A stretch of DNA of 35,011 nt from JARRON01 sp037383845 (GCA_037383845.1 JARRON010000019.1:1-35011); one strand, 5' to 3'; counted from the first letter of the stretch, positions 26,306-34,646 are shown. Made by a program: numbers and translations. The notes: generated by a model not told the origin, from the sequence alone.

Positions 26306-26353
26306 CCCGCCGCGGCGCTGCGCCGGGGCACCGGGAGCGCGGCCCCGGTCTCC

Positions 26354-26605
26354 TCAACGGGGACCGGGTCGCGGTCCCCGTATCTTCGCCACCAGAGCGA
26401 GGAAGAACGGGCCCAGCACCCAGATCAGCAGCCCGGCGATAATCAGGACGGGGACGGCTGTATCCACCAGCCATCCCCCGTCGCAGTCCCCTGACCCGAA
26501 GCAGCTGCCCCGGGCGGCCGCCGCCGGCGCCAGCAGAAGCCACACGCCTGCCAGTCCCCGGGCGACCGGCCCGCCCTTCCCAAACCCTCGGCCATCCCTG
26601 CTCAC
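26354..26605 (-). CDS. Small two-helix protein coupled to the solute-binding protein
   Basis: 83 residues from GTG at 26605, whose GTGA overlaps the stop of the solute-binding protein. A first hydrophobic stretch (GLAGVWLLLAPAAA, about 18-31) could be a signal peptide, followed by SCFGSGDCDGGW with C35 and C41, then a long helix (about 49-74, VDTAVPVLIIAGLLIWVLGP) and a basic Pro/Gly-rich tail. The Cys pair would face the periplasm if the first segment is a signal. No family recognised. An ATG at 26641 or 26623 is also possible but would lie deeper in the upstream gene. Confidence 0.5.
   Translation of the reverse strand: MSRDGRGFGKGGPVARGLAGVWLLLAPAAAARGSCFGSGDCDGGWLVDTAVPVLIIAGLLIWVLGPFFLALVAKIRGPRPGPR
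26358..26380. terminator. GC-rich hairpin between converging genes
   Basis: CGGGGACC (26358-26365) and GGTCCCCG (26373-26380) form an 8-bp stem with a 7-base loop, inside the last codons of the small minus-strand gene and shortly after prpE. No T run on either strand. A second hairpin, ACCGGG with CCCGGT, lies just before it. They may slow polymerase from either side. Confidence 0.25.
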
Positions 26606-27405
26606 GGCAGGCGGCTCAGCCATTCCGGGTTGTCCAGCCATTTGGCCCGGATCTGGTCAAGGATGCCCGTCTTCTCCAGGGCGTCCACGTAGGTCTCCAC
26701 CAGGTTGGCGAACTGCGGGTCACGGCTCGATACTGCCAGGCCCACCGGCTCCACCGTCAGCGGCGCCGACAGCGTCACGAACCCGGCCTCGGGATTCTGG
26801 AGCATCGTGACCACGCACACCGGCATGTCCGCCACGAGAGCGTCGATCTGGCCGTTCTTCAGCATTTCCACCGCGCCGGCATATTCCTTCACGGGAATCA
26901 GCGTCGCTTCCGGGAGGGTGTTGCGCACGAAGCTGGCGCTGGTGGAGTTTTCCAGGGCAGCCAGCCGGAGGTTGGCCTCGTTGAGTTCTTCGGCGGCTTC
27001 TGCCGCAGCCAGCTTGTCGGACCGTGTCAGGAGTGACTTCCCGGACAGCAGGTAGGGCCCCACGAAGGTCGCCTTGCGCGCCCGTTCCGGCGTGATGGCC
27101 AGCCCCGACATCACAATGTCCACCTCACCCTTGTCCAGGGCATCCATGAGCTCTCCGAAGGGCTTCTGGACGAGCTCGGCCTTGACGCCCATCCCGTTCG
27201 CCAGGGTGCGGGCAAGATCCACCTCGAATCCCATCAGTTTTCCGTCCGCGTCGCGGACGGCGAAGGGAGGCTGGGTTCCGCTGGTGCCGACCCGAACGGT
27301 GCCGGAAGAAAGCACCCGGTCCAGCACGGGGGAATCGGCCGCTGCCGGCCAGGCTGCTGCGAGGCCCGCCAGCAGAAGCAGGGTCATTCGGAAAAGTCGC
27401 ATCAT
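26602..27405 (-). CDS. Periplasmic solute-binding protein (family 3, amino-acid-type)
   Basis: 267 residues. Signal peptide MMRLFRMTLLLLAGLAAAWP then AAADSP. The mature part reads as SBP_bac_3: SGTVRVGTSGTQPPFAVRDA, GKLMGFEVDLARTLANGMGV, GEVDIVMSGLAITPERARKA, FVGPYLLSGKSLL and an RAKWLDNPEW end. Such proteins bind polar amino acids for ABC importers or act as sensor domains. I chose ATG at 27405 because GGGGAGA sits at a suitable distance; upstream ATG codons give a longer, polar leader. No ABC permease or ATPase genes are adjacent, so it is an orphan here. The GH31 gene lies 84 bases upstream and a small membrane protein overlaps downstream. Confidence 0.85.
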   Translation of the reverse strand: MMRLFRMTLLLLAGLAAAWPAAADSPVLDRVLSSGTVRVGTSGTQPPFAVRDADGKLMGFEVDLARTLANGMGVKAELVQKPFGELMDALDKGEVDIVMSGLAITPERARKATFVGPYLLSGKSLLTRSDKLAAAEAAEELNEANLRLAALENSTSASFVRNTLPEATLIPVKEYAGAVEMLKNGQIDALVADMPVCVVTMLQNPEAGFVTLSAPLTVEPVGLAVSSRDPQFANLVETYVDALEKTGILDQIRAKWLDNPEWLSRLP

Positions 27406-27489
27406 CGCGTGTCTCCCCATCTGTTTATGGAATGTGTGAACCATCGGATTCCGCCGCAAGGTCCACTGTCGCCCGCCCCGCCCGCCGGT

Positions 27490-29607
27490 TCAAGCCGGGC
27501 GGCTGCCGGCCGGGCGCGGCACCTGGCCGCAGAACACCTGTTGTCTCGTTTCGGCCAGCAGCGAGCCCGATCGAAGGAAAACGGGTATTCGTTCCCTGGG
27601 TGTCGTCTCGATTCTCCACGTGCCGCCCTCGGTCTCCCGGCCGGTCCATGCGCAGACCCAGGCCGCCGGCCCGGGAAGCCTGACGCGCCGGTGGTCCGCG
27701 CCCGCCTCCAGGACAGGCGCGACCAGCAGGTCGGAACCCAGCAGGAACTGGTCGGCGACGAACCAGCTGACCGGATCGTCCGGGAAGTGCCAGAACAGGG
27801 GCCTCATGGGCGGCGCCCCGCTGTAGCGGACCTGTTGCGCCAGGTCCCGCAGGTAAGGCCTCAGCCGCTCCCGGACAAGGATGAACGTCGACAGGATCAC
27901 CAGGGCTTCTTCGCCAAAGGACCAGACTTCGTTCGGCCCGCCCTTGAGGTCCCGGAAACTCGGCTCGAAGTCGTCGATGGCCTCCCCGGCGCCGGTCACC
28001 TGGTCCACGGGCAGGGTCTCGCCCGGAGCGGTCCGGTAGCCGTGCATCCTCAAAATCGGGCAGAAAGTCGCAAACTGGAACCAGCGGACGAGGAGTTCGC
28101 GGAACTCCGGATCCGCGGGGTCGCCCCCCTGGAAGCCCCCCGTGTCCGTCGTCCACCAGGGAATGCCCGACAGGCCCATGTTGAGCCCGGCCACCAGCTG
28201 GCGGCGAAGAGACTCGAAACTGCAGTCCACGTCCCCGGACCATACGGCGGCGCCGTAGCGCTGGCTGCCTGCCCAGGCGGAACGGTTGAGGGTGAGAGGC
28301 CGACGCTCCCCGGCGGCGGTGAGGCCCTCGTGGAACCCGCGGCTGTGGTGCAGCGGGTAGATGTTGTGCCAGGCGCTTCCGGCGCCCAGGTGGTAGCGAA
28401 GATTCTCCGGAACCAGGGGCTGGATCTCCGGCTCGTCGGCGTCGAGCCAGAACGCCCGGATCCCGTGGCGCAGGTAGCCGGCCTGGATCCGTTCCCAGAG
28501 GAAACGGCGGGCCCCGGGGTGCGTGGCGTCATAGACGTGCAGCGGCTGCCAGCCCGGCCGGTCCACGTCCAGCATCCGCTCGGGCAGGTCCGGCCCACGG
28601 CTGGACCGCACCAGGTAACCTTCCGCCTGCATTCTGGGCCGGGTTTCGGCCTGCGGGTTCACCGTGGGCCACACCGAAACCATGGGCTCGATGCCCCAGC
28701 CCCTGAGCTTTTCCACCATGGCGTCGGGATCGGGCCAGTGGCGGGGATCGAAGCGCCATTCCCCCATCCGGGTCCAGTGGCCGCCGTCAATCACCAGCAC
28801 GGACAGAGGCAGCCCCCGCTGGATGTACCCGCGAGCCACCTCCAGGACTTCCTCCTGGTCGGCGTAGCGAAGGCTGGACTGCCACAGGCCCAGCGCCCAG
28901 TCCGGAAGCGCCGGCGCCGGCCCGGTCGCTTCCGTGAAGCGTTCCAGCAGCATGGGCACGCTGTCCCCGCAGGCGACCCACAGGTCGTACGTCTCGCCGG
29001 CCTCGGCGACCCAGCGCGTGTGGTTGCGGGCGAGCTCCACCCTGCCCACGGCAGGGTTGTGCCAGAGAAAGGCGTAACCCAGGCTGGAAATCGCCAGCGG
29101 AATACAGACTTCCGTGTTCCGCTGGAGCAGGTCGATAACGCATCCCTTCTGGTCGAGGCGACCATGCTGCTGCTGGCCAAGCCCGTAGATGCGTTCGCCG
29201 GGCCGGGCTTCCAGCGTCAGCTCCGCACGGAACAGCTCGCCTGTCAGGGGAACCAGGTGACGGGCCGGGCGCCCGCAGGTCTCCCGCCGGGCTTCCGCAA
29301 GAAGGCCCGGTCCCCCGGCCCGATGCCAGCTGATCCGGCCGCCGGCGTCCACGCGGACTTCCATTCGGCCATTGATGAGAACCGCGCCATCTGGCCCCAG
29401 GCCCGTCGTGGGAGCGGAGGGGCCGGGAACGCGGAGCGCGCCGATGCCGGCCAGGGGATCATGGATCTCGCCGAACGGAGACGCCCGGACCCGGACCGCG
29501 TCCTGGCCCCAGGCTTCCACCGTCAGTATTTCGCCGCCCGCCCGCCAGACCAGCCGGGCAGTTTCCGCCTCGAGACGAGGAACGGCGCGGGAACTTATGG
29601 CGGGCAC
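27490..29607 (-). CDS. Glycoside hydrolase family 31 (alpha-glucosidase/alpha-xylosidase type)
   Basis: 705 residues, no signal peptide, so probably cytoplasmic. N-terminal beta-sandwich (about 1-225), then a TIM barrel. The nucleophile motif is AFWLDADEPEI (D389) and the acid/base motif is WSGDVDCSFESL (D459); LSVLVIDGGHWTRMGEWRFD forms an early barrel strand. GLSGIPWWTTDTGGF and FGFATFCPILRMHG-like blocks (WFQFATFCPILRMHGYR) follow, then beta domains. Substrate may be alpha-glucosides, xylosides or related sugars. The start is GTG at 29607, with GGGAG immediately before it and no better candidate. It begins 26 bases after the tRNA-Leu, so it could be transcribed from the tRNA promoter region. 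Confidence 0.85.
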   Translation of the reverse strand: MPAISSRAVPRLEAETARLVWRAGGEILTVEAWGQDAVRVRASPFGEIHDPLAGIGALRVPGPSAPTTGLGPDGAVLINGRMEVRVDAGGRISWHRAGGPGLLAEARRETCGRPARHLVPLTGELFRAELTLEARPGERIYGLGQQQHGRLDQKGCVIDLLQRNTEVCIPLAISSLGYAFLWHNPAVGRVELARNHTRWVAEAGETYDLWVACGDSVPMLLERFTEATGPAPALPDWALGLWQSSLRYADQEEVLEVARGYIQRGLPLSVLVIDGGHWTRMGEWRFDPRHWPDPDAMVEKLRGWGIEPMVSVWPTVNPQAETRPRMQAEGYLVRSSRGPDLPERMLDVDRPGWQPLHVYDATHPGARRFLWERIQAGYLRHGIRAFWLDADEPEIQPLVPENLRYHLGAGSAWHNIYPLHHSRGFHEGLTAAGERRPLTLNRSAWAGSQRYGAAVWSGDVDCSFESLRRQLVAGLNMGLSGIPWWTTDTGGFQGGDPADPEFRELLVRWFQFATFCPILRMHGYRTAPGETLPVDQVTGAGEAIDDFEPSFRDLKGGPNEVWSFGEEALVILSTFILVRERLRPYLRDLAQQVRYSGAPPMRPLFWHFPDDPVSWFVADQFLLGSDLLVAPVLEAGADHRRVRLPGPAAWVCAWTGRETEGGTWRIETTPRERIPVFLRSGSLLAETRQQVFCGQVPRPAGSRPA

Positions 29608-29633
29608 CTCCCGGAGAGACAGGCGTATCGGCC

Positions 29634-29720
29634 TGGTGCCCGGGGCCGGAGTCGAACCGGCACTTCCTTTCGGAAAGCGGATTTTAAGTCCGCTGCGTCT
29701 ACCAGTTCCGCCACCCGGGC
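29634..29720 (-). tRNA. leuZ: tRNA-Leu (anticodon UAA)
   Basis: 87 bases including an encoded CCA (29636-29634). The acceptor stem GCCCGGG (29720-29714) pairs with CCCGGGC (29644-29638), discriminator A at 29637. The anticodon loop CTTAAAA presents TAA. A long variable arm (CTTTCCGAAAGGAAG) and TGGTAGACGC D-loop fit a class II leucine tRNA. The symbol follows the E. coli gene in the same position. Confidence 0.95.
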
Positions 29721-29810
29721 AGCGCGCGATGCCCGGAACGGTATCACATCAGGAGGACGGGACCGCGGCCGCGGCGGACCCGGGGCGTCGTGCCGGGAGA
29801 AGGGAGATTA

Positions 29811-29884
29811 TGGAGGCGCGGACCGGAATCGAACCGGTGTACACGGTTTTGCAGACCGTTGCGTAACCACTCCGCCACCGCGCC
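29811..29884 (-). tRNA. cysT: tRNA-Cys (anticodon GCA)
   Basis: 74 bases with encoded CCA. GGCGCGG (29884-29878) pairs with CCGCGCC (29821-29815). Anticodon loop CTGCAAA presents GCA; T-arm GGTTCGATTCC. It lies 90 bases upstream of tRNA-Leu. Confidence 0.95.
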
Positions 29885-29965
29885 GGTGGGCGTGTTTCCG
29901 CCGGAAGCGCTCCACTCTATCACAAGGGGCTGTCCCGCCGACCGGCAGCCAGGCCTCCTGATACC

Positions 29966-29995
29966 AAAAGGGGCCGGCTACCTGGAGCCGGCCCC
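29966..29995 (-). terminator. Rho-independent terminator between tRNA-Gly and tRNA-Cys
   Basis: On the minus strand GGGGCCGGCT (29995-29986), loop CCAGGT, AGCCGGCCCC (29979-29970) and then TTTT (29969-29966). The 10-bp perfect stem and T run make this the clearest intrinsic terminator in the window. It lies after tRNA-Gly and before tRNA-Cys and tRNA-Leu, all on the same strand. Confidence 0.75.
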
Positions 29996-30007
29996 CCTGG
30001 GGCAGTC

Positions 30008-30083
<76 letters not shown>

Positions 30084-30095
30084 GGAAGGGCGAGG

Positions 30096-30123
30096 ATTCT
30101 AAACGCTGCCTGAATGCTGTCAA
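30096..30123 (-). promoter_or_regulatory. Strong sigma-70 promoter of the tRNA cluster
   Basis: TTGACA (30123-30118, 6 of 6) and TAGAAT (30101-30096, 5 of 6) are separated by 16 bases on the minus strand. The discriminator after the -10 box is CCTCGCCC, GC-rich as in stable-RNA promoters under stringent control. Transcription would start about six bases before tRNA-Gly. Confidence 0.75.
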
Positions 30124-30175
30124 GCACAATTCGTGCCGACGTTGCCGTCCCCCGGGGACCCTGCCCTGCCCCCTG

Positions 30176-30739
30176 TCAGCTCGCCTTCAGGTGGGGCCAG
30201 GCCGCGGCCAGATACTTGAACATCGACCACAGGGTCAGCACCGCCGCCAGCAGAAGCAGCCAGTAGCCGATCTCGTACATGGGCACAACCCACAGATCCC
30301 GCCGGTAGATGAGCATGATCAACGCCACGAGCTGGGCGATGGTCTTGAACTTGCCGATGGACGACACCGCCACGTGGTGCCGGGCGCCCAGCCCCGCCAT
30401 CCATTCCCGCAGGCCGGAGACGGCGATCTCCCGGCCGATGATGACCGCAGCGGCCAGCGCCAGGCCCACGTCCGGATGGGCATTGACGAGCAGCACCAGG
30501 GCCGTCGTGACCATCAGCTTGTCGGCCACCGGGTCCAGGAACGCGCCGAAAGCGGAGGTCTGGCCGAGCCGGCGGGCGAAGTAGCCATCGAGCCAGTCCG
30601 TGATCGCGGCCACCGAGAAAATCCAGCCTGCCAGGGGCCGTCCCCATTCGTAGGGCAGCCAGAAGGCGACCACGAAGACCGGGATCAGGACGATGCGGAA
30701 CCAGGTCAGGGTGTTCGGAATGTTCAGGCTGGCGGCCAC
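30176..30739 (-). CDS. pgsA: CDP-diacylglycerol-glycerol-3-phosphate 3-phosphatidyltransferase
   Basis: 187 residues. First step of phosphatidylglycerol and cardiolipin synthesis, in the inner membrane. The CDP-alcohol phosphotransferase motif D-G-x2-A-R-x8-G-x3-D-x3-D is complete in DGYFARRLGQTSAFGAFLDP followed by VADK. About five to six membrane helices are visible. Start is GTG at 30739, seven bases after the uvrC stop, with AGGA upstream. Same order as in E. coli (uvrC-pgsA-glyW). Confidence 0.95.
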   Translation of the reverse strand: MAASLNIPNTLTWFRIVLIPVFVVAFWLPYEWGRPLAGWIFSVAAITDWLDGYFARRLGQTSAFGAFLDPVADKLMVTTALVLLVNAHPDVGLALAAAVIIGREIAVSGLREWMAGLGARHHVAVSSIGKFKTIAQLVALIMLIYRRDLWVVPMYEIGYWLLLLAAVLTLWSMFKYLAAAWPHLKAS

Positions 30740-30746
30740 GGAGTTC

Positions 30747-32615
30747 CTAGTCTGCAGGGTGCAGCGTCTCGTAAATACGCTCGGCCAGGCCGCGGCTTAT
30801 CCCCGGTACCCGGGCAAGATCCTCGATGCCCGCGGCGGCCACTTCCCGGAAGCCCCCGAACTCGTTCAGCAGCGCCCGGCGGCGCTTCGGCCCCAGGCCC
30901 GGTATGTCCTCGAGGGGGCTGCTGCGCCGGGCCTTGCCGCGCCGGTGGCGGTGACCGGCGATGGCAAACCGGTGAGCTTCGTCCCGGATCTGCTGGATCA
31001 GGTGGAGGGCCGCCGAGTCCCGGGGAAGTATAAGCGGGCGTTTCCGGTCGGCCAAGAAAAGCTGCTCAGCGCCGGGCTTGCGGGACGGCCCCTTGGCGAC
31101 GGCCACGACCTGGACACCTTCCACCTGGAGTTCCTGCAGCACGCCGGTGGCCCGGGCCAGCTGGCCCCTGCCGCCGTCCACGAAGAGGATGTCCGGCAAC
31201 ACGCCTTCGCCGCGCTTCAGCCGCTGGTACCGCCGGGACAGCGCCTGTTCCATGGCCTGGTAATCGTCGCCGGGCTCCACGCCCTCGATGTTAAAACGCC
31301 GGTAGTCCGACTTCTGGGCGCCCTCCGGCCCGAATACGACGCAGGAAGCCACGGCGGACTCCCCTCCCGTGTGGCTGACGTCAAAGCATTCCAGTCGGGC
31401 CGGGGCCTCATCGAGCCCGAGGGATTCCCCGACCGCCTCCAGCTGGGCACCGTAACCGGCGCGGCCCGCCAGCTCCAGGTCCAGCGCCTGGATCGCGTTG
31501 TCGGCGGCCATCTGCAGCCAACGGGCCCGGTCGCCCCGGACCCGGTGCCGCAGCGCCACCCGCCGACCGGCCCTGGCGCCAAGGGCCTCTGACAGCAGGT
31601 CTTCATCCTCAAGGGCCATGGGAGTCAGTATCTCCCGGGGCACGGTGCCGTCCAGGTAGTGCTGGGCGACGAAAGCGCCCAGGACCTCCTGCTCCGTGCT
31701 CCCGGCACCCGCACGGGGGAACCAGCTGCGGCTGCCCACGTTCCGACCGCCGCGGATGAACAGGGCCGCAACGCAGAAGTGGCCGGCCTTGCCGACAACG
31801 CCCAGCACGTCAGCTTCCTGCTGCCCGGCGGCGCCGGCGATGCCGGCTTCCTGGACACGGGAAAGGCGGGCGATCCGGTCCCGGTAGCGGGCTGCCTCCT
31901 CAAAGGCCAGCCGCTCGCTGGCCGCCTCCATCTTCCGCCCCAGCTCAGCCACGACCTCACGGCCCCGGCCTTCCAGGAAGCGCACGGCAAGGTCCACGTC
32001 CTGGGCGTATTCCTCGTCGCTGATGTAGCCGACGCAGGGCGCAGAGCAGCGATCGATCTGGTACTGCAGGCACGGACGGCTCCGGTTTGCGAAGTAGGTG
32101 TCCTCGCAGGAGCGGATGTGGAAGAGCTTCTGCAATTCGCTCAGCGTGGTGCGGACGGCGCCGGCGCTGGGATAGGGGCCGAACAGGCGCCCGGGTGCCC
32201 GGCGGCTCCCTCGGTAAAAGGACAGCCGCGGATAGGGGTGCTCGCTGTGCAGGCGGATGTAGGGATAGCTCTTGTCGTCCCGGAGCAGAATGTTGAACCG
32301 CGGCCGATGCCGCTTGATCAACTCGTTCTCGAGGATCAGCGCTTCGCCCTCGCTCCGGGTCACGGTGACCTCGATGCCGCGCACCTGTCGCACCAGGGCG
32401 CCGGTCTTTCCGCCGGGCACGCCCGCGCGGAAATAGCTGGTGACGCGTTTCTTGAGGTCCCGGGCCTTGCCCACGTACAGGACCTGGGCGTCCTCTCCCA
32501 TCATCCGGTAGACGCCGGGCCGATGGGGAAGCCGTCGCAGCACTGGCCGGGCATCAAAGAGGCGCTCGCCGCCGCCGTCGCCCGCCGTTTCGCCGCGAAC
32601 GTCTTCCTGGCTCAT
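30747..32615 (-). CDS. uvrC: Excinuclease ABC subunit C
   Basis: 622 residues. Makes the two incisions of nucleotide excision repair in the UvrB-DNA complex. Order: GIY-YIG nuclease at the start (RPGVYRMMGEDAQVLYVGKA, then RDLKKRVTSYF), Cys-containing segment (RSCEDTYFANRSRPCLQYQI, DRCSAPC), UVR domain binding UvrB (ASERLAFEEAARYRDRIARL), RNase H-like nuclease domain with ECFDVSHTGGESAVASCVVF and ILFVDGGRGQLA, and tandem helix-hairpin-helix (IPGLGPKRRRALLNEFGG, LARVPGISRGLAERIYE). ATG at 32615 overlaps the uracil-DNA glycosylase stop as ATGA; a much longer frame runs upstream but has no similarity. Confidence 0.95.
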   Translation of the reverse strand: MSQEDVRGETAGDGGGERLFDARPVLRRLPHRPGVYRMMGEDAQVLYVGKARDLKKRVTSYFRAGVPGGKTGALVRQVRGIEVTVTRSEGEALILENELIKRHRPRFNILLRDDKSYPYIRLHSEHPYPRLSFYRGSRRAPGRLFGPYPSAGAVRTTLSELQKLFHIRSCEDTYFANRSRPCLQYQIDRCSAPCVGYISDEEYAQDVDLAVRFLEGRGREVVAELGRKMEAASERLAFEEAARYRDRIARLSRVQEAGIAGAAGQQEADVLGVVGKAGHFCVAALFIRGGRNVGSRSWFPRAGAGSTEQEVLGAFVAQHYLDGTVPREILTPMALEDEDLLSEALGARAGRRVALRHRVRGDRARWLQMAADNAIQALDLELAGRAGYGAQLEAVGESLGLDEAPARLECFDVSHTGGESAVASCVVFGPEGAQKSDYRRFNIEGVEPGDDYQAMEQALSRRYQRLKRGEGVLPDILFVDGGRGQLARATGVLQELQVEGVQVVAVAKGPSRKPGAEQLFLADRKRPLILPRDSAALHLIQQIRDEAHRFAIAGHRHRRGKARRSSPLEDIPGLGPKRRRALLNEFGGFREVAAAGIEDLARVPGISRGLAERIYETLHPAD

Positions 32616-33277
32616 CTTTCGTTTGTCAGGCCCGCGTATCCGGCCGCGGTCTTCACCGCCTCCCGGAACATCGCGTCGGTCAGCCGGCCGGTCTGGGTGT
32701 TGTAACGGCTGCAGTGGTAGGAATCCACCACTACCGGGCGGCCCCGGGGCCGGTGGACCGCCCCGTGCCCGAAAGGCCAGTCCTTCAGCCGCAGCCCGAA
32801 GGCCTTCAGCACCGCATCGTGGGCAATCCTTCCGAGGGCCAGGATGGCCGAGGGACCGCTGTCCGCAAGCTCCGCAGCCAGGTACCGGTTGCACTGCCGG
32901 ACCTCGTCGCCGGTGGGCCTGTTGGCAGGCGGCAGGCACTTCACGGCGTTGGTGATCCTGACGCCGAAGAGCCGGAGACCATCGTCGGCGGACACCGACT
33001 CGGCGGTGTTGGAGAGGCCGAGCTCGTGGAGGGTCCGGTAGAGCAGGAGCCCTGCATAGTCCCCGGTGAAGGGGCGGCCGGTACGGTTGGCACCGTGCAT
33101 GCCGGGGGCCAGGCCCACGATGACCAGCGACGCGTCCGCCGGCCCAACGGGCGGGACAGGACGGGCGTAGTATCCGGGACGTGCTTCGCGCACGTCCCGG
33201 AGGTGGCGGGCGAGCCGGCGGCAACGGGTGCAGTCGGGGTCAAACCACCCGCGGGGCCAGGAACTCACTTGAGGCAC
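32612..33277 (-). CDS. Uracil-DNA glycosylase, family 5 (UDGb-like)
   Basis: 221 residues. Removes uracil and some other deaminated bases from DNA. Motif 1, GLAPGMHGANRTGRPFTGD (from residue 55), has the HGxNRTGRxFTGD form of family 5 and lacks the polar catalytic Asp/Asn of families 1 and 2. Motif 2 is SYHCSRYNTQTGRLT (H188), where most relatives have SYHPS. C16, C19, C114 and C129 (CTRC, KCLPP, RQCN) fit the four ligands of the [4Fe-4S] cluster of family 4/5 enzymes. The start may be GTG at 33277 or GTG at 33268; neither has a strong ribosome binding site. It overlaps uvrC by four bases, which suggests that both repair proteins are made together. Confidence 0.88.
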   Translation of the reverse strand: MPQVSSWPRGWFDPDCTRCRRLARHLRDVREARPGYYARPVPPVGPADASLVIVGLAPGMHGANRTGRPFTGDYAGLLLYRTLHELGLSNTAESVSADDGLRLFGVRITNAVKCLPPANRPTGDEVRQCNRYLAAELADSGPSAILALGRIAHDAVLKAFGLRLKDWPFGHGAVHRPRGRPVVVDSYHCSRYNTQTGRLTDAMFREAVKTAAGYAGLTNER

Positions 33278-33308
33278 TCACTCAAAAGAAAAACGTAACC
33301 TTCTGTCT

Positions 33309-34646
33309 CTACGAGGCTTCCTTCATATGCCGGATCACCGCCTCGCCGAAGCCCCGGGTGCCCACGAGCGTAGCCCCCGGCACCAGTCGCTCCAGTTCCT
33401 CTTCCACCGGGCGCTTCTCTCCCTCCGGCCGCGGGTGCCGGATGGCTTCCCTGAGCCGTGCAAGGTCGAACGTGAGCTCTTTGTTCGCGATGGTCCGGGA
33501 GACGCCGCGGATGATGTTGTCCGCTGCCTCCTCCCAGCCGATGTGCCGGAGCATCATCTCCGACGACAGGATAAGCGAGCCGGGATTCACCCGGTCCTTT
33601 CCGGCGAAGCCGGGGGCGGTGCCGTGGGTAGCCTCGAACACAGCCACGCCGTCGCCGATGTTGCCGCCCGGGGCGATGCCGATGCCACCGACCTGGGCCG
33701 CCAGGGCGTCGGAAATATAGTCGCCGTTCAGGTTGAGCGTCGCGATGACGTCATATTCCTCTGGCCTCAGCAGAATCTGCTGGAGGAAATTGTCCGCGAT
33801 GACGTCCTTGATGATGATGTCCCGGCCGGTGCGGGGATTCGTGAAGCCAAGCCAGGGCCCGTCGCCCACGGGCTCGGCGCCGAACTCCTCCCGCGCAAGC
33901 TGGTAGCCCCAGTTCCGGAAGGCGCCCTCGGTGTACTTCATGATATTGCCCTTGTGCACCAGGCTCACGGAGGGCCGGTCGTGGTCGACGGCGTAGTTGA
34001 TGGCCATGCGGATGAGCCGCTGGGAGCCCTCCTTGGAGACGGGCTTGAGTCCCAGTCCGGCGCTGGAGGGAAATCGCACGCCGTGCACGCCGAGTTCGTC
34101 CTGCAGGAACTTGATCAGCTTCAGGGCTTCCGGGGAGCCCGCCGGCCACTCGATCCCTGAGTAGATGTCCTCGGTGTTTTCCCGGAACACGGTCATGGAG
34201 ACCAGCTCGGATTCCTTCATGGGCGTCTGGACGCCGGAGAAATAGCGGATGGGTCGCACGCAGGCGTAGAGGTCCAGGGACTGCCTGATGGAGACGTTCA
34301 GCGACCGGAAGCCGCCGCCCACGGGCGTGGCCAGAGGTCCCTTGATGGCGACGGCGAAACGCCGGAAAGCGTCCAGGGTTTCATCGGGCAGGAACTGGGC
34401 GCTGCCGTAGACCGCGGTGGCCTTCTCCCCCGCGAACACCTCCATCCAGGCGATCCGGCGCTTGCCCCCGTAGGCCTGCTCGACCGCGGCGTCCACGACA
34501 TCTCGCATCACCGGGGTGACATCCCGCCCGATGCCGTCGCCTTCCACGAACGGCACGATGGGACGGTCCGGCACTTCCAGGCTGAGGTCCGGGTTAACGG
34601 AAATCGGCTCCCCGTCCGCCGGGACGGCGATGTGATCGTAATGCAT
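33309..34646 (-). CDS. icd: Isocitrate dehydrogenase (E. coli Icd type)
   Basis: 445 residues. Oxidises isocitrate to 2-oxoglutarate and CO2. It follows E. coli Icd closely: HIAVPADGEPISVNPDLSLE, FVEGDGIGRDVTPVM, VGGGFRSLNVSIRQ with S115 (phosphorylated S113 in E. coli), N117 and R121, then R131 and R155, and NLNGDYISDALAAQVGGIGI. The coenzyme site is odd. THGTAPGFAGKD has G346-F347 where NADP enzymes have Lys-Tyr, and F393 replaces E. coli Y391, although R397 (R395) is kept. About 20 extra residues precede the C-terminal GTRGFGEAV. NADP or NAD use is therefore uncertain. ATG at 34646 fits E. coli (MSYKHIQVP), not the TTG at 34673. Confidence 0.93.
   Translation of the reverse strand: MHYDHIAVPADGEPISVNPDLSLEVPDRPIVPFVEGDGIGRDVTPVMRDVVDAAVEQAYGGKRRIAWMEVFAGEKATAVYGSAQFLPDETLDAFRRFAVAIKGPLATPVGGGFRSLNVSIRQSLDLYACVRPIRYFSGVQTPMKESELVSMTVFRENTEDIYSGIEWPAGSPEALKLIKFLQDELGVHGVRFPSSAGLGLKPVSKEGSQRLIRMAINYAVDHDRPSVSLVHKGNIMKYTEGAFRNWGYQLAREEFGAEPVGDGPWLGFTNPRTGRDIIIKDVIADNFLQQILLRPEEYDVIATLNLNGDYISDALAAQVGGIGIAPGGNIGDGVAVFEATHGTAPGFAGKDRVNPGSLILSSEMMLRHIGWEEAADNIIRGVSRTIANKELTFDLARLREAIRHPRPEGEKRPVEEELERLVPGATLVGTRGFGEAVIRHMKEAS

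Noticed and set aside
27409..29961. 850-codon plus-strand frame opposite the GH31 gene and two tRNAs
   Set aside because: It reads through two tRNA genes and the glycosidase on the other strand, so it cannot be a normal gene.
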